Source: Burkholderiaceae bacterium
Lineage (GTDB): Bacteria > Pseudomonadota > Gammaproteobacteria > Burkholderiales > Burkholderiaceae_C
NCBI GenBank assembly: GCA_905339355.1
Contig: CAJPFZ010000551.1
Location: 1 to 33,226, forward strand
Reading direction: 5' to 3'
DNA: 33,226 nucleotides
In this document: one piece after another, positions 1 through 9,363 of the stretch
How the letters are laid out: each line of letters opens with the position of its first letter
How positions within the stretch are numbered: position 1 is the stretch's first letter
Notes under the pieces: generated by a model
Databases searched by the model: none
The model's input: the letters and a program-made list of their open reading frames with translations, nothing else
Told to the model about the DNA's origin: nothing
Made by a program: the position numbers and the translations under genes

Positions 1-84
1 TTTGGCGACGCGCTTGGCGACATTGCGGATGCGCTCGGTCGAGCCCATCGAGGTGCCGCCGTACTTGTGAACGATGAGTGCCAT
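1..84 (-). CDS. lysC: Aspartate kinase, N-terminal fragment (cut by window edge)
   Basis: Only the first 28 codons lie in the window. The reverse strand reads MALIVHKYGGTSMGSTERIR, and KYGGTS is the hallmark nucleotide/aspartate-binding start of aspartokinases. The enzyme phosphorylates L-aspartate as the committed step to lysine, threonine, methionine and diaminopimelate in the cytoplasm. The ATG is at 82-84. It is the last gene seen of a leftward block after tilS, separated by 84 bases that contain a possible promoter and an inverted repeat, so it may have its own transcription start. Family assignment is firm from the motif; feedback-regulation type cannot be judged because the ACT domains are outside. 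Confidence 0.9.
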   Translation of the reverse strand, partial: MALIVHKYGGTSMGSTERIRNVAKRVAK

Positions 85-121
85 GCTTGTGGTTGTCGTG
101 GGTCGCGGAGCTGCGGAAAGT

Positions 122-143
122 GTTCACGCCCGCGGTCGTGAAC
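122..143. repeat. 7-bp inverted repeat in lysC leader
   Basis: GTTCACG (122-128) and CGTGAAC (137-143) are perfect reverse complements separated by 8 bases. The repeat sits between the putative -10 box and the lysC start, so it could be an operator or a leader hairpin. No regulator is identified. Confidence 0.45.
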
Positions 144-148
144 CACGC

Positions 149-154
149 ATTTTA
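149..154 (-). promoter_or_regulatory. Possible -10 box for lysC
   Basis: On the minus strand the bases read GCTAAAAT, giving a TAAAAT hexamer about 65 bases upstream of the aspartate kinase ATG. No convincing -35 hexamer is visible 16-18 bases further upstream, so this is only a weak call. Confidence 0.3.
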
Positions 155-168
155 GCGGGGCACCGGTC

Positions 169-1470
169 TCATCCTTCCTTGAGCGAAGGCAACCAGCGCA
201 GCAAGACCTGCGGCTGCCCCGGCAAGGCGATCACGCGCGCATCGATCCCGAGGCCCGGCACGTACACCAGCTGTCCGCCGCTGTAGAACAGCGGCCCCTC
301 GCGTTCCCACGCCGGGACGCAGGCTGCCTGGTACTGCTTCTTCAGGCTGCGAGGCGGGCGCCCGATGCCGGCCTGAAACCGTTCGCCGCCGCTGCGTCCT
401 CTCAACTCCATGTGCGCAAGCCACGCCAGCGGCACGCCGCCTTCCTTGATCCGAGCGACCTCGAGCACACCGCCCCAGCCGGGCAGCGCGACACGCCCGG
501 CGCGGCGCACACCGAGCGTCGACTCTCGCTCGCAAGGGACGCTCGCCGTCACTCGCGCAGGCTGGTACGCCAGCGTGCCTCGGTACGCGCGCAGCGCGCC
601 CTCCTCCATCGGCCACCGCAAGGGCCGCTTAGGTGAAAGCTCGTTCATCAGGCGCGTGACGAGGCTGGCCGAAGCGACACGCCCGGTGCACGAGCGCAGC
701 CAGGCGCGCAACACATTGCTGCGGCGAGCCGGTGCGAGGCTGGCCCAGCGATGCAGATCCAGGCCCCGCTCGCTGGCCATGTCTGCGAGGTCGATCGCGG
801 CGAGTTCGCCCAGGCAGGCCGCGGCATCCTGCGCCCACGCCGCGGCGTCGGCCAAGGCGGCTTCCGCCTGCGGAAAGGCGGAGGTCAGCGCCGGCCACAC
901 GTCATGGCGCAGGCGATTGCGTGCGAAGCGCGTGTCGTCGTTGCTCTCGTCGTCGACGTGCCCAAGCCGATAGTGCCGCACATAGGCCTCGATGCTCTCT
1001 CGCGAAATGCCCAGCCAGGGTCTCAACCACGTGATCCCGTCGCGCTCGATGGCCGCAGGCATGCCGGACAGGCCGGCGACGCCGGCCGAGCGCAAGGCCT
1101 GCAGAAGAAAGGTCTCGGCCTGATCGCGCCGGTGGTGCGCCAGCAGCACCGCCGCCACGCGGTGCTGAATGGCCATCTCGCGCAGCGCCTGGTAGCGCTG
1201 CTGACGGGCCCAGGCTTCGACGCTGTCGCCGGGTGCCGGACATGTCGCGAGCCGGGTGGACGCAAACTGCACCGGCATGCCTCGCCGCGCCCAGCGCTCG
1301 CACTGGCGGCGCGCACCTTCTTCCCACGCGTCGGCGTGCGGGCTCAGGCCGTGGTGGACATGCAAGGCGAAGACCTCGACGCCTTGGTCCGCCGCTGCCT
1401 TCAGCGTGGCATGCAGCAAGGCGGTCGAATCGCGACCGCCGCTGTAGGCGACCGCGACCCGCGCCTTCAT
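169..1470 (-). CDS. tilS: tRNA(Ile)-lysidine synthetase TilS
   Basis: This 433-residue cytoplasmic enzyme attaches lysine to C34 of the CAU-anticodon tRNA-Ile in an ATP-dependent reaction, switching codon reading from AUG to AUA. The PP-loop ATP pyrophosphatase motif SGGRDS is at residues 10-15, and the typical TilS stretch [13 protein letters not shown] follows in the N-terminal domain. The C-terminal half (about residues 220-433) matches the length expected for the substrate-binding and TilS C-terminal domains. The ATG overlaps the accA stop by one base (TGATG), which indicates translational coupling and fixes the start. Family assignment is strong. Confidence 0.95.
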   Translation of the reverse strand: MKARVAVAYSGGRDSTALLHATLKAAADQGVEVFALHVHHGLSPHADAWEEGARRQCERWARRGMPVQFASTRLATCPAPGDSVEAWARQQRYQALREMAIQHRVAAVLLAHHRRDQAETFLLQALRSAGVAGLSGMPAAIERDGITWLRPWLGISRESIEAYVRHYRLGHVDDESNDDTRFARNRLRHDVWPALTSAFPQAEAALADAAAWAQDAAACLGELAAIDLADMASERGLDLHRWASLAPARRSNVLRAWLRSCTGRVASASLVTRLMNELSPKRPLRWPMEEGALRAYRGTLAYQPARVTASVPCERESTLGVRRAGRVALPGWGGVLEVARIKEGGVPLAWLAHMELRGRSGGERFQAGIGRPPRSLKKQYQAACVPAWEREGPLFYSGGQLVYVPGLGIDARVIALPGQPQVLLRWLPSLKEG

Positions 1471-2441
1471 CAGCGTTCGGTGGTGTCGTTGAAGCGGCCG
1501 TAGGACTGCAAGCGCTCGTAGCGACGCTGCAGGAGTTCCTTGGGCTTGAGGTCGCTCACCTGGCGTAGCGCGTCGTTGAGAGCGCGCTTGAGGTAGGCCG
1601 CCATCTGCTTGGTGTCGCGGTGCGCGCCGCCCACCGGCTCGTTGACGATCTTGTCGATCAGTCCGAGCGCCTTCAGCCTGTGCGCGGTGATGCCCAGCGC
1701 TTCGGCAGCGTCAGACGCTCGCGCCGCGGTCTTCCACAGGATCGACGCGCAGCCTTCGGGCGAGATGACCGAGTAGATCGCGTACTGCAGCATCAGCATC
1801 TGGTCGCCGACGCTGATGGCGAGCGCACCGCCCGACCCGCCTTCGCCGATGATGGTGGTGATGATCGGCACCTCGAGCTGCGCCATCTCGAAGATGTTGC
1901 GGCCAATGGCTTCGGACTGGCCGCGCTCTTCGGCGCCGATGCCAGGATAGGCGCCCGGCGTGTCGACGAAGGTGAACACCGGCAGGCCAAACTTCTCGGC
2001 CAGCTTCATCAGTCGCAGCGCCTTGCGGTAGCCCTCGGGCCGCGACATGCCGAAGTTGCGCAGGCCGCGCTCCTTGGTGTCGCGCCCCTTCTGGTGGCCG
2101 ATCACCATGCACGCCTGCCCGTTGAAGCGGGCCAGGCCACCGACGATGGACTGGTCGTCGGCGAAGTGCCGGTCGCCGTGCAGCTCCTGGAACTCTGTGA
2201 AGATCTCGTTCACGTAGTCCAGCGTGTAGGGCCGCTGCGGATGGCGCGCGATCAGCGTCACCTGCCACGGCGTCAGGCTGGAATAGATGTCCTTGGTGAG
2301 CTGCAGGCTCTTCTTGCTGAGGCGGTCGATCTCTTCGGAGATGTCGACGGCCGACTCGCTTTGCACGTAGCGGAGTTCTTCGATCTTCGTTTCGAGTTCC
2401 GCAACCGGCTGCTCGAATTCAAGGAAATGTCTTTTGCTCAT
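1470..2441 (-). CDS. accA: Acetyl-CoA carboxylase carboxyltransferase subunit alpha
   Basis: At 323 residues this is the usual length of AccA, the alpha half of the carboxyltransferase that, with AccD, moves CO2 from carboxybiotin to acetyl-CoA to make malonyl-CoA for fatty-acid synthesis. The N-terminus [18 protein letters not shown] is the typical coiled start. The conserved [15 protein letters not shown] stretch and the glycine-rich [11 protein letters not shown] oxyanion-hole region are both present. It lies 28-40 bases downstream of the DNA glycosylase gene and is coupled to tilS by a one-base overlap, so the block is probably cotranscribed. Confidence 0.97.
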   Translation of the reverse strand: MSKRHFLEFEQPVAELETKIEELRYVQSESAVDISEEIDRLSKKSLQLTKDIYSSLTPWQVTLIARHPQRPYTLDYVNEIFTEFQELHGDRHFADDQSIVGGLARFNGQACMVIGHQKGRDTKERGLRNFGMSRPEGYRKALRLMKLAEKFGLPVFTFVDTPGAYPGIGAEERGQSEAIGRNIFEMAQLEVPIITTIIGEGGSGGALAISVGDQMLMLQYAIYSVISPEGCASILWKTAARASDAAEALGITAHRLKALGLIDKIVNEPVGGAHRDTKQMAAYLKRALNDALRQVSDLKPKELLQRRYERLQSYGRFNDTTER

Positions 2442-2469
2442 GCGATGGAAGCCCTCTTCCCACGACGAC

Positions 2470-3129
2470 TCAGTAGTCTACCGGCAGTGGATCTAGGCTG
2501 CGCCAGATGTACCAGGTGGCCACCGATCGGAACGGCGCCCAGGCGTCGCCAACCTCGCGGGCTTCGGCGCGCGAGACAGGTTCGCCGCTGAAGTAGTTGA
2601 CGCTGATGCCCTTGAGCAGGCCCAGGTCGTCCAGCGGCAGCACATTGGGGCGCATCAGATGGAAGATGAGGAACATCTCCGCGGTCCAGCGCCCGATCCC
2701 GCGGATCGCCACGAGCTCTTCGATGATGGCCTCGTCGTCCATCTCCTGCCACAGCGGCACGTGCACCTCGCCCGATTCGAAGTGCGAGGCGAGGTCCACG
2801 AGGTACTCGACCTTGCGGGCCGAAAGGCCGGCCGCGCGCATCTCGGCCGTGTCGAGCGAAAGCACCGCCGACGGGTGGATGCGCGTCGGCGCGTCCGACG
2901 TCAGCGCGGCGAAGCGGTCCCACACCGACTGCGCCGCCTTGACCGAGATTTGCTGGCCGACGATGGAGCGCGCAAGCGTCGTGAACGCATCGCCGCGGCT
3001 TTGCAGACGGCCTTCGCCGAACTGGGGGATCAGCTTGCGCATCACCCGGTCGCGCCTGGACAGGTGCTTGCAGGCGTCGTCCCAATAGATGGGCGTCACC
3101 TCGGCACCGTTGGGTCGTCCGACGCTCAC
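2470..3129 (-). CDS. DNA-3-methyladenine glycosylase, AlkA-like HhH-GPD family
   Basis: This 219-residue protein belongs to the helix-hairpin-helix GPD superfamily of base-excision repair glycosylases. The hairpin plus Gly region [14 protein letters not shown] lies at about residues 140-153, followed by LPLDDLGL, in which Asp168 aligns with the catalytic Asp of AlkA's PDDY motif. It lacks the N-terminal domain of E. coli AlkA, like many short bacterial homologues. There is no FeS Cys cluster, so it is not a MutY/Nth type. The start chosen is GTG at 3127-3129, which overlaps the cysS TGA as GTGA. An in-frame GTG at 3141 would add four residues. The substrate is presumably alkylated purines (family inference). 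Confidence 0.88.
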   Translation of the reverse strand: MSVGRPNGAEVTPIYWDDACKHLSRRDRVMRKLIPQFGEGRLQSRGDAFTTLARSIVGQQISVKAAQSVWDRFAALTSDAPTRIHPSAVLSLDTAEMRAAGLSARKVEYLVDLASHFESGEVHVPLWQEMDDEAIIEELVAIRGIGRWTAEMFLIFHLMRPNVLPLDDLGLLKGISVNYFSGEPVSRAEAREVGDAWAPFRSVATWYIWRSLDPLPVDY

Positions 3130-4499
3130 GCCTTGACCCACGTAGTGCCTTGCGCCGAGTCCTTGAGCTCGATGCCCTGCTCGGCGAGCTGCTTGCGGAT
3201 CTGATCGGCACGACCGAAATCGCGCGCCTGCTTGGCCGCTGCGCGCTCGGCGATGAGCTGCGCGATGCGCGCTTCGTCGACGCCGCTGCCGCCTTGCAGG
3301 AATGCACGCGGCGCCCCCTGCAGAAAACCGAGCGTTCCCCCCAGCCCTTTCAGCAAGGCGGCCGTCCGCGCATCGCGCGTGCGGTTGAGTTCGCCCGCGA
3401 GTTCGAACAGCACTGCAATCGCACCCGGCGTGTTGAAGTCGTCGTTCATCGCCTCGCGGAACGCCGCCGCCTGCGGTTGTGACCAGTCGACGGCGGCGCC
3501 GCTCGGCTCGACACCGTCGAGCGCCGTGTACAGGCGGCGCAATGAGTTGCGTGCGTCGTCGAGATTGGCGTCGCTGAAATTGAACGGGCTGCGGTAGTGC
3601 GTGCGCAGCATGAAGAAGCGGATGGTTTCGCCGTCGTAGCGCTTGAGCACATCGCGGATGGTGAAGAAATTGCCCAGCGACTTCGACATTTTTTCGTTGT
3701 CGACGTTGAGGAAGCCGTTGTGCATCCAGTAATTGACAAACGGCTTGCCGGTCGCGCCTTCACTCTGCGCGATCTCGTTCTCGTGGTGCGGGAACTGCAG
3801 GTCCATGCCGCCGCCGTGGATGTCGAAGTGCTCGCCCAAAATGGCGCAACTCATCGCGGAGCATTCGATGTGCCAGCCGGGACGGCCTTTGCCGAACGGG
3901 CTGTCCCACTTGGCGTCTTCGGGCTCGCTCTCCTTGGCGCTCTTCCAGAGCACGAAGTCGAGCGGGTCTTCCTTGCCGTCGAGCACCGCCACGCGTTCGC
4001 CCGCGCGCAACTGGTCGAGCGACTTGCCCGACAGCTTGCCGTAGCCCGCGAACTTGCGCACGGAGTAGTTCACGTCGCCGCTGGACGCACGGTAGGCGAG
4101 CCCCTTGCGCTCCAGCGTGCCGATCATCTCGAGCATCTGCGGCACGTAGGCGGTGGCACGCGGCTCGTGGGTCGGCGCCGCAATGCCGAGCGCGGCGATG
4201 TCCTGGTGCATCGCCTGAGTCATCTCCTCGGTCAGCTGGCGGATCGGGATGTTGCGCTCCAGCGCGCGCTTGATGATCTTGTCGTCGATGTCGGTGATGT
4301 TGCGGACGTAAGTGACCTTGTAGCCCAGCGTTTGCAGCCACCGGTAAGCCATGTCGAAGACGAGAAGAAAGCGGGCATGACCGACGTGGCACAGGTCGTA
4401 GATCGTCATGCCGCAGACGTACATACGGACATGGCCGGGTTCGATGGGCCGGAAGACTTCGCTCTCGCGGGACAGCGTGTTGAAGATGCGCAAGGTCAT
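3126..4499 (-). CDS. cysS: Cysteinyl-tRNA synthetase
   Basis: This 457-residue class I aminoacyl-tRNA synthetase charges tRNA-Cys. The zinc-binding, substrate-selecting Cys29 lies in [10 protein letters not shown]. It is followed by the HIGH-type signature HVGHAR and, later, by [10 protein letters not shown], the KMSKS loop. A further zinc region HIECSAMSC and the [14 protein letters not shown] stretch are typical of CysRS. The C-terminal DALR-like anticodon region is present, so the gene looks full length. It heads the leftward block (glycosylase, accA, tilS), overlapping the next gene by 4 bases. The divergent TPR gene lies about 205 bases away. Confidence 0.97.
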   Translation of the reverse strand: MTLRIFNTLSRESEVFRPIEPGHVRMYVCGMTIYDLCHVGHARFLLVFDMAYRWLQTLGYKVTYVRNITDIDDKIIKRALERNIPIRQLTEEMTQAMHQDIAALGIAAPTHEPRATAYVPQMLEMIGTLERKGLAYRASSGDVNYSVRKFAGYGKLSGKSLDQLRAGERVAVLDGKEDPLDFVLWKSAKESEPEDAKWDSPFGKGRPGWHIECSAMSCAILGEHFDIHGGGMDLQFPHHENEIAQSEGATGKPFVNYWMHNGFLNVDNEKMSKSLGNFFTIRDVLKRYDGETIRFFMLRTHYRSPFNFSDANLDDARNSLRRLYTALDGVEPSGAAVDWSQPQAAAFREAMNDDFNTPGAIAVLFELAGELNRTRDARTAALLKGLGGTLGFLQGAPRAFLQGGSGVDEARIAQLIAERAAAKQARDFGRADQIRKQLAEQGIELKDSAQGTTWVKA

Positions 4500-4619
4500 G
4501 AAACGGTCGGGCCCGCCACAGGCCAGATGAACTGCGTTGCCACGTCAGGTTGAATTGGATTGCCGAGTCGCGCCTGTCTCCCACACCGGGCGCGGGGGCA
4601 GGCGAAAGGGTGCCTGCTC

Positions 4620-4637
4620 TACAATCAAATCAGTATA
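4620..4637. promoter_or_regulatory. Possible back-to-back -10 boxes, cysS / TPR gene
   Basis: The cysS-TPR intergenic region contains TACAAT on the plus strand (4620-4625) and, on the minus strand, TATACT (reverse complement of 4632-4637). Both are good -10 hexamers in a locally AT-richer patch between divergent genes. Matching -35 hexamers are poor, so exact promoters are not established. Confidence 0.3.
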
Positions 4638-4704
4638 GCGGGGCAGCCCGAGGGCGTATCGATATTTGCCTCATGCGCCGCCCTGCCCACCCACTCACCA
4701 CTGC

Positions 4705-5244
4705 ATGTTTCTTGCCATCATCCGTGCGTTCGGCATCGTCGCCCTCTGTGCCTTCGCAGTGGCGGGCGTTGCCCGCGCCGACGAGGCCGGCGAGATCGAT
4801 CGGCTGTTCATGGCCGGGCAAGCCAGCGAAGCCTTCGCACGGCTGGACAAACTGCTCGCCGACAACCCGCGCGATCCGCAATGGCGCTTTCTCAAGGGCG
4901 TGCTGCTCGCCCAATCCAAGCGCGCGAGCGAGGCGGCGGCCGTGTTCACTCAGCTGAGCGTCGACTATCCGGAGATGCCCGAGCCGTACAACAACCTTGC
5001 GGTGATCCATGCCGAGCGCGGCGAGTTCGACAAGGCACAAGCCGCCCTCGAGTCTGCGTTGCGCGCCAACCCGTCATATGCGGTGGCGCAACAGAACCTC
5101 GGCGACGTTCACGTGCAGCTCGCGCGCCTGTCTTACGAGCGCGCGCTCGAATTGAATCCCGCAGATGGCACGATCGCACCCAAGCTGCGGCTGCTGCGTG
5201 GCCTGGTCGAGCCGGCCGCGGCAAGCCGCACTCAGAAACCCTGA
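4705..5244 (+). CDS. Exported TPR-repeat protein
   Basis: This 179-residue protein starts [20 protein letters not shown] and has an Ala-rich signal peptide ending near VARA|DEAG, so it is probably periplasmic. Helix-turn-helix repeats of TPR type cover about residues 28-155, including [20 protein letters not shown] and a partial third repeat with [12 protein letters not shown]. An in-frame ATG at 4666 would add a Pro/His-rich stretch before the signal peptide and is less plausible. It lies 10 bases before the periplasmic cyclophilin gene, suggesting an envelope or protein-folding context. TPR proteins are usually scaffolds; the partner here is unknown. Confidence 0.8.
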   Translation: MFLAIIRAFGIVALCAFAVAGVARADEAGEIDRLFMAGQASEAFARLDKLLADNPRDPQWRFLKGVLLAQSKRASEAAAVFTQLSVDYPEMPEPYNNLAVIHAERGEFDKAQAALESALRANPSYAVAQQNLGDVHVQLARLSYERALELNPADGTIAPKLRLLRGLVEPAAASRTQKP

Positions 5245-5254
5245 AGGACTTCCC

Positions 5255-5833
5255 ATGACCATCACCCCACGCCTGCCTGCCATCGTGGCGCTCAGTCTCG
5301 CGCTGTTCACCGCGCCCGCCGCATTTACGCAAGCCGCGCAGAAGGTCAGGCTCGCCACGTCGATGGGCGACATCGTCGTCGAACTCGACGCGGCCAAGGC
5401 GCCGAAGACTGTCGACAACTTCATCAAGTACGTGAAGGCCGGCCACTACAACGGCACGATCTTCCATCGCGTGATCCCCACCTTCATGATCCAAGGCGGC
5501 GGCATGACGCCCGACATGAAGGAAAAGACCACACGCGAGGCGATCCCTCTGGAGGCGCGCAACGGCCTCGCCAACGATCGGGGCACCATTGCGATGGCGC
5601 GCACCATGGACCCGAACTCGGCCACCGCCCAGTTCTTCATCAACGTGAACGACAACGCCTTCCTCAATGACGACAAGGCGCGCGACGGCAACGGCTACGC
5701 CGTGTTCGGCAAGGTCGTGTCGGGCATGGACGTGGTCGACAAGATCCGCGCCGTGCCGACGTCCAGCAAAGGTCCGCACGACGACGTGCCGACCACGCCC
5801 GTCATCATCAAACGAGCCACTGTGGAGAAATGA
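5255..5833 (+). CDS. Periplasmic peptidyl-prolyl cis-trans isomerase (cyclophilin, PpiA type)
   Basis: This 192-residue cyclophilin catalyses cis-trans isomerisation of X-Pro bonds. The N-terminus [20 protein letters not shown] and the following AAFTQA form a signal peptide, so this copy is exported. The catalytic core is visible as [15 protein letters not shown] (active-site Arg in FHR), then the conserved [14 protein letters not shown]. It is followed one base later by a cytoplasmic paralogue. The start was chosen because it begins the signal peptide; an upstream in-frame start would run inside the TPR gene. Family assignment is strong; clients are unknown. Confidence 0.92.
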   Translation: MTITPRLPAIVALSLALFTAPAAFTQAAQKVRLATSMGDIVVELDAAKAPKTVDNFIKYVKAGHYNGTIFHRVIPTFMIQGGGMTPDMKEKTTREAIPLEARNGLANDRGTIAMARTMDPNSATAQFFINVNDNAFLNDDKARDGNGYAVFGKVVSGMDVVDKIRAVPTSSKGPHDDVPTTPVIIKRATVEK

Positions 5834-5834
5834 C

Positions 5835-6335
5835 ATGAGCCGACAAGTCGAACTGCAAACCAGCAAAGGCAACATCCGCATCGAACTCGACGACGCCCGC
5901 GCCCCGGAGTCGGTCAAGAACTTCCTCGCCTACGTCGACAAGGGCCACTACAACGGCACCGTGTTCCATCGGGTCATCAAGGGCTTCATGATCCAGGGCG
6001 GTGGCTTCGAAGCCGGCATGAAGCAAAAGCCCACCGATGCGCCGATCAAGAACGAGGCCAACAACGGCCTGAAGAACGATCACTACACGCTTGCGATGGC
6101 GCGCACGTCCGACCCGCATTCGGCGACGGCGCAGTTCTTCATCAACGCCACCGACAACGCCTTCCTCAACTTCAAGTCCGAGAGCGCCAGCGGCTGGGGC
6201 TACGCGGTGTTCGGCAAAGTGGTCGAGGGCAAGGACGTGGTCGACGCCATCGAGGGCGTGAAGACCGGCCGCAAGGGCTTCCACGACGACGTGCCGCTGG
6301 AAGACGTGGTCATTCAGCAAGCCGTCGTGCTCTGA
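5835..6335 (+). CDS. ppiB: Cytoplasmic peptidyl-prolyl cis-trans isomerase B
   Basis: This 166-residue cyclophilin lacks a signal peptide and so is cytoplasmic. It carries [15 protein letters not shown], with the catalytic Arg at position 46, and [16 protein letters not shown]. Its length and loop composition match E. coli PpiB. The ATG lies one base after the stop of the exported paralogue, so the two are cotranscribed; they are clearly related along their length and probably arose by duplication. It is followed 29 bases later by lpxH, a pairing common in Burkholderiales. Confidence 0.94.
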   Translation: MSRQVELQTSKGNIRIELDDARAPESVKNFLAYVDKGHYNGTVFHRVIKGFMIQGGGFEAGMKQKPTDAPIKNEANNGLKNDHYTLAMARTSDPHSATAQFFINATDNAFLNFKSESASGWGYAVFGKVVEGKDVVDAIEGVKTGRKGFHDDVPLEDVVIQQAVVL

Positions 6336-6364
6336 GCACGCCGACCGCGCCGACACGACCGGCG

Positions 6365-7159
6365 ATGGCAGAACCTGCGCAGGCGCTGCCCGCCTTCACC
6401 GAGTTCGCCGCGCCGGCTGCCTGGCGCAGCATCGACTTTCTCAGCGATCTGCACTTGAGCGAGTCAACGCCGCGCACCTTCGAGGCGCTCGCGCGGCATC
6501 TGCGCTGTACCGAAGCCGATGCGGTGTTCATCCTCGGCGATCTGTTCGAGGTGTGGGTCGGTGACGATGCGCGGCACGAGGGCTTCGACGCCAGTTGCAC
6601 GGCCATGCTCGCCGAAGCGAGTTCGCAGCGCTTCGTCGGCTTCATGGCCGGCAACCGCGACTTCCTCGTCGGCACTGAGATGCTGGCGGATTGCGGCGTC
6701 GAGCGGCTTGACGATCCGATGGTTCTCATCGCCTTCGGCGAGCGGCTGCTGCTGTCGCACGGCGACGCGCTGTGCCTGTCGGACCAGCCATACCAGGAGT
6801 TTCGCCGCGAGGTTCGCAGCGAACGCTGGCAGCAGCGCTTTCTTGCGCAGCCGCTGACCCAGCGCAGACGCATCGCCGCCGAGCTTCGCGCCGAGAGCGA
6901 GCGGCTCAAGTCGCAGCAGCAGCCCGGGAAGTGGGTCGACCTCGACGCCGCCGCCACCGCCGCCTGGATGCGCGCGGCCGGCACGCCGCAGTTCGTGCAC
7001 GGTCACACCCACATGCCGGCCACCCACGAAGTCGCGCCGGGCCTCACCCGCCATGTGCTCAGCGACTGGGATCTCGACCACCCCGGTGTTCCGCGTGCGC
7101 AGGTGCTGCGCTGGCAGCGCGACCGCCTCGCGCGCATCGCGCCAGCGACGTCGCAGTGA
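6365..7159 (+). CDS. lpxH: UDP-2,3-diacylglucosamine diphosphatase LpxH
   Basis: This 264-residue calcineurin-like metallophosphoesterase hydrolyses UDP-2,3-diacylglucosamine to lipid X and UMP at the inner face of the cytoplasmic membrane in lipid A synthesis. All metal-site blocks are in order: SDLHL (27-31), GDLFEVWVGDD (58-68), GNRDF (96-100), SHGD (131-134) and HGHTH (212-216). Its length is close to the family norm of about 240-260. The ATG at 6365 lies 29 bases after ppiB; a short N-terminal extension precedes the first strand, so a later start is conceivable but no better one is visible. It overlaps the next gene by GTGA. Confidence 0.93.
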   Translation: MAEPAQALPAFTEFAAPAAWRSIDFLSDLHLSESTPRTFEALARHLRCTEADAVFILGDLFEVWVGDDARHEGFDASCTAMLAEASSQRFVGFMAGNRDFLVGTEMLADCGVERLDDPMVLIAFGERLLLSHGDALCLSDQPYQEFRREVRSERWQQRFLAQPLTQRRRIAAELRAESERLKSQQQPGKWVDLDAAATAAWMRAAGTPQFVHGHTHMPATHEVAPGLTRHVLSDWDLDHPGVPRAQVLRWQRDRLARIAPATSQ

Positions 7160-7944
7160 GCGTGCTGAACCGCTGGTGGACACAGCTGCGCCGGCGACGC
7201 GACGAGCGAACGCTGCGCCGCCGCGCCATCCCCGAGCCGTTGTGGCAACTCACGCTGGCCCGCTTTCCGTTTCTCGCCCGGCGCGACGCTCGCGACCTGT
7301 CCGCGCTGCGCGCGCTGGCGACCCTGTTTCTCGCCGAGAAGGAGTTTCACGGCGCGCACGGCCTCGCGATCACCGACGAAATCGCCGTGGCGATCGCCGC
7401 GCAAGCGTGTTTGCCGGTGCTGCGCCTCGGGCTCCACCAGTACAGCGGCTTCGTCGGCATCGTCGTGCATGCGGACGAGGTGGTCGCGCGGCGCGAGGTG
7501 ATGGACGACGACGGCGTGGTGCACCACTACGACGAAACGCTGACCGGAGAGGCGATGGAGGGCGGGCCCATCATGCTGTCGTGGACCGACGTCGAAAGCG
7601 CCGGCGAAACAGCCGAGTGGGGCTACAACGTCGTGATCCACGAATTCGCTCACGTGCTCGACATGCGCGACGGCGTGCCCAACGGCGTGCCGCTGCTGCC
7701 CGACCGTGCCGCTCGCGACGCCTGGTGCGAAGTCATGGACGGCGAGTTCTCGCTGTTCTGCCGGCGCATCGATGCCGGCGAAGAAACCCTGCTCGATCCC
7801 TACGGCGCCGAATCGGTGGACGAGTTCTTCGCCGTTGCTTCGGAGGTCTTCTTCGTGGCCCCTGGCGACTTGCTCGCCGAGCACCCGGCGCTCTACTCGT
7901 TGCTCAGCCGCTATTACTTGCAGGATCCGGCTGCGGCCGTGTGA
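7156..7944 (+). CDS. mtfA: MtfA-like zinc-dependent peptidase
   Basis: This 262-residue protein matches the MtfA/YeeI family (Mlc titration factor A, a zinc aminopeptidase-type metalloprotein). The HExxH zinc motif HEFAHVLD is at residues 162-169. The downstream glutamates in DEFFAVASEVFF (about 222-233) are placed to supply the third zinc ligand, as in gluzincins. The start is GTG at 7156, overlapping the lpxH TGA as GTGA; a longer upstream frame would lie inside lpxH and was rejected. In E. coli MtfA binds the glucose repressor Mlc. No Mlc homologue is in the window, so the partner is unknown here. Confidence 0.88.
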   Translation: MSVLNRWWTQLRRRRDERTLRRRAIPEPLWQLTLARFPFLARRDARDLSALRALATLFLAEKEFHGAHGLAITDEIAVAIAAQACLPVLRLGLHQYSGFVGIVVHADEVVARREVMDDDGVVHHYDETLTGEAMEGGPIMLSWTDVESAGETAEWGYNVVIHEFAHVLDMRDGVPNGVPLLPDRAARDAWCEVMDGEFSLFCRRIDAGEETLLDPYGAESVDEFFAVASEVFFVAPGDLLAEHPALYSLLSRYYLQDPAAAV

Positions 7945-7956
7945 TGGGCACGTAAA

Positions 7957-7979
7957 AACGCCCCGCAGTGCGGGGCGTT
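7957..7979 (-). terminator. Rho-independent terminator of the amino-acid binding protein gene
   Basis: A perfect 10-bp stem (AACGCCCCGC, loop AGT, GCGGGGCGTT) lies 20 bases beyond the minus-strand stop at 7999. On the minus strand it is followed by TTTT from the run of A at 7954-7958, giving a proper U tract. It may also stop the rightward mtfA transcript, although the plus-strand side has only a weak TTG tail. Confidence 0.85.
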
Positions 7980-7998
7980 GTCGTCGAGTCTCGGAATC

Positions 7999-9138
7999 TC
8001 AGCGCACGACGGCCAGTTCCTGGCGCTTGCCACCCTTGTAGGTGAACAGGGTCAGGGCACCGTTCTTGATGTCGCCCTTTTCGTCGAAGGCGATGTCGCC
8101 GGTCACGCCCGAGTACTTGGTCTTGGCCAGCTCCGGCAGGTACTTGGCCGGGTCGGCGGAACCCGCCTTAACCATCGCCGCCACCATCAGGTTGACGGCG
8201 TCATAGACGTAGGGCGCATAGAGCTGAACGTCGGTGTTGAACTTCTTCTTGAAGTCGGCGCGGAACTTCTCCATGCCTGCCTTCTGCTTGCCTTCCACAC
8301 CGCCGGCTTCGGCACACACGACCTGATCGTCGCTCATGGCGCCGGCAGCCAACTTCGGCAGCTCGCCGGTGCAGATGCCGTCACCGCCGACGACCTTGGC
8401 ATTGATGCCCAGCTGCTTCATCTGGCGGATCATCGGGCCGGCGACGGCGTCCATGCCGCCGTAGAAGACGACGTCGGGCTTCTTCGACTTGACCGCGGTC
8501 AAGATGGCGGTGAAATCGGTGGCCTTGTCCGTCGTGAACTGGCGCTCGGCAACCTTGCCGCCGGCCGCCTTCACGGCCTTCTCGAATTCTTCGGCAACGC
8601 CTTGGCCATAGGCCGTGCGGTCGTCGATGACTGCAATCGACTTGCCCTTCAGCGTATTGACGGCATAGCGGCCGAGCGTGCCGCCCAGATGCACGTCGTC
8701 GGCGACCACGCGGAAGGCGGTCTTGTAGCCGTTGCGGGTGTACTTGGGGTTGGTCGCCGAAGGCGAGATCTGCGGGATGCCGGCGTCGGAGTAGACCTTC
8801 GAAGCGGGGATCGTGGTGCCCGAGTTCAGGTGGCCGATGACGCCGTTGACCTTGGAGTCGACCAGCTTCTGCGCGACGGCGGTGCCTTGCTTGGGATCGC
8901 CTGCGTCGTCTTCGGCCAGCAGTTCGAACTTGGCCTTCTTGCCGCCGATCGTCACGCCCTTGGCGTTGAGTTCATCGATGGCCATGCGAGCGCCGTTCTC
9001 ATTGTCCTTGCCAAGGTGGGCGATGCCCCCGCTGGTGGGACCGACGTGGCCGATTTTGACGACCAGTTCTTGAGCGAAGGCCGAAGCGCCCAGCGTGATC
9101 AACGCTGCGCCGACGATCGCTTTCAATTTCACTTGCAT
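7999..9138 (-). CDS. Branched-chain amino acid ABC transporter substrate-binding protein (LivJ/LivK type)
   Basis: This 379-residue periplasmic binding protein of type I fold captures leucine/isoleucine/valine or related amino acids for a Liv-type ABC importer. The signal peptide MQVKLKAIVGAALITLGASA ends at AFA|QELVVKIGHVGPTSGG, the classic start of mature LivJ-family proteins. The C-terminal YDAVNLMVAAMVKAGS is also typical. The ATG at 9136-9138 is preceded by a strong GGAGG six bases upstream, so an upstream in-frame start at 9198 is rejected. No permease or ATPase genes are adjacent, so this is an orphan binding protein with its own promoter and terminator. The exact ligand is not determinable. 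Confidence 0.93.
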   Translation of the reverse strand: MQVKLKAIVGAALITLGASAFAQELVVKIGHVGPTSGGIAHLGKDNENGARMAIDELNAKGVTIGGKKAKFELLAEDDAGDPKQGTAVAQKLVDSKVNGVIGHLNSGTTIPASKVYSDAGIPQISPSATNPKYTRNGYKTAFRVVADDVHLGGTLGRYAVNTLKGKSIAVIDDRTAYGQGVAEEFEKAVKAAGGKVAERQFTTDKATDFTAILTAVKSKKPDVVFYGGMDAVAGPMIRQMKQLGINAKVVGGDGICTGELPKLAAGAMSDDQVVCAEAGGVEGKQKAGMEKFRADFKKKFNTDVQLYAPYVYDAVNLMVAAMVKAGSADPAKYLPELAKTKYSGVTGDIAFDEKGDIKNGALTLFTYKGGKRQELAVVR

Positions 9139-9193
9139 GCAGAACCTCCGATTAGGAATGTGGAGTAAGAGCGTTGATAACTCAACGGGCGCC

Positions 9194-9221
9194 ACCATAC
9201 CCCAAATAAACCCCCCGGCAA
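9194..9221 (-). promoter_or_regulatory. Probable sigma-70 promoter of the amino-acid binding protein gene
   Basis: Minus strand reads TTGCCG (9216-9221), a 16-base spacer, then TATGGT (9194-9199), followed by a leader of roughly 50 bases to the ATG at 9138. The inverted repeat CCCGG-N5-CCGGG at 9214-9228 overlaps the -35 hexamer and could be an operator. This is read by eye only. Confidence 0.45.
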
Positions 9222-9363
9222 TACCGGGAATCCTCGGGGCGCATGAGCTTTTGCGATGACGTCATGAGGTGGTGGTCTAGGGGGGTTCACAGGGATGGTT
9301 CGGCCGCGGAGCGGTTGGGGGCGGCGCCGAAGGCGACGCTGCCTGCACGCAACAACGAACGAG

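Noticed and set aside
9256-9265. Perfect palindrome ATGACGTCAT upstream of the amino-acid binding protein gene
   Set aside because: It resembles a eukaryotic CRE site. A 10-base palindrome may occur by chance, and no matching bacterial regulator is known to me.
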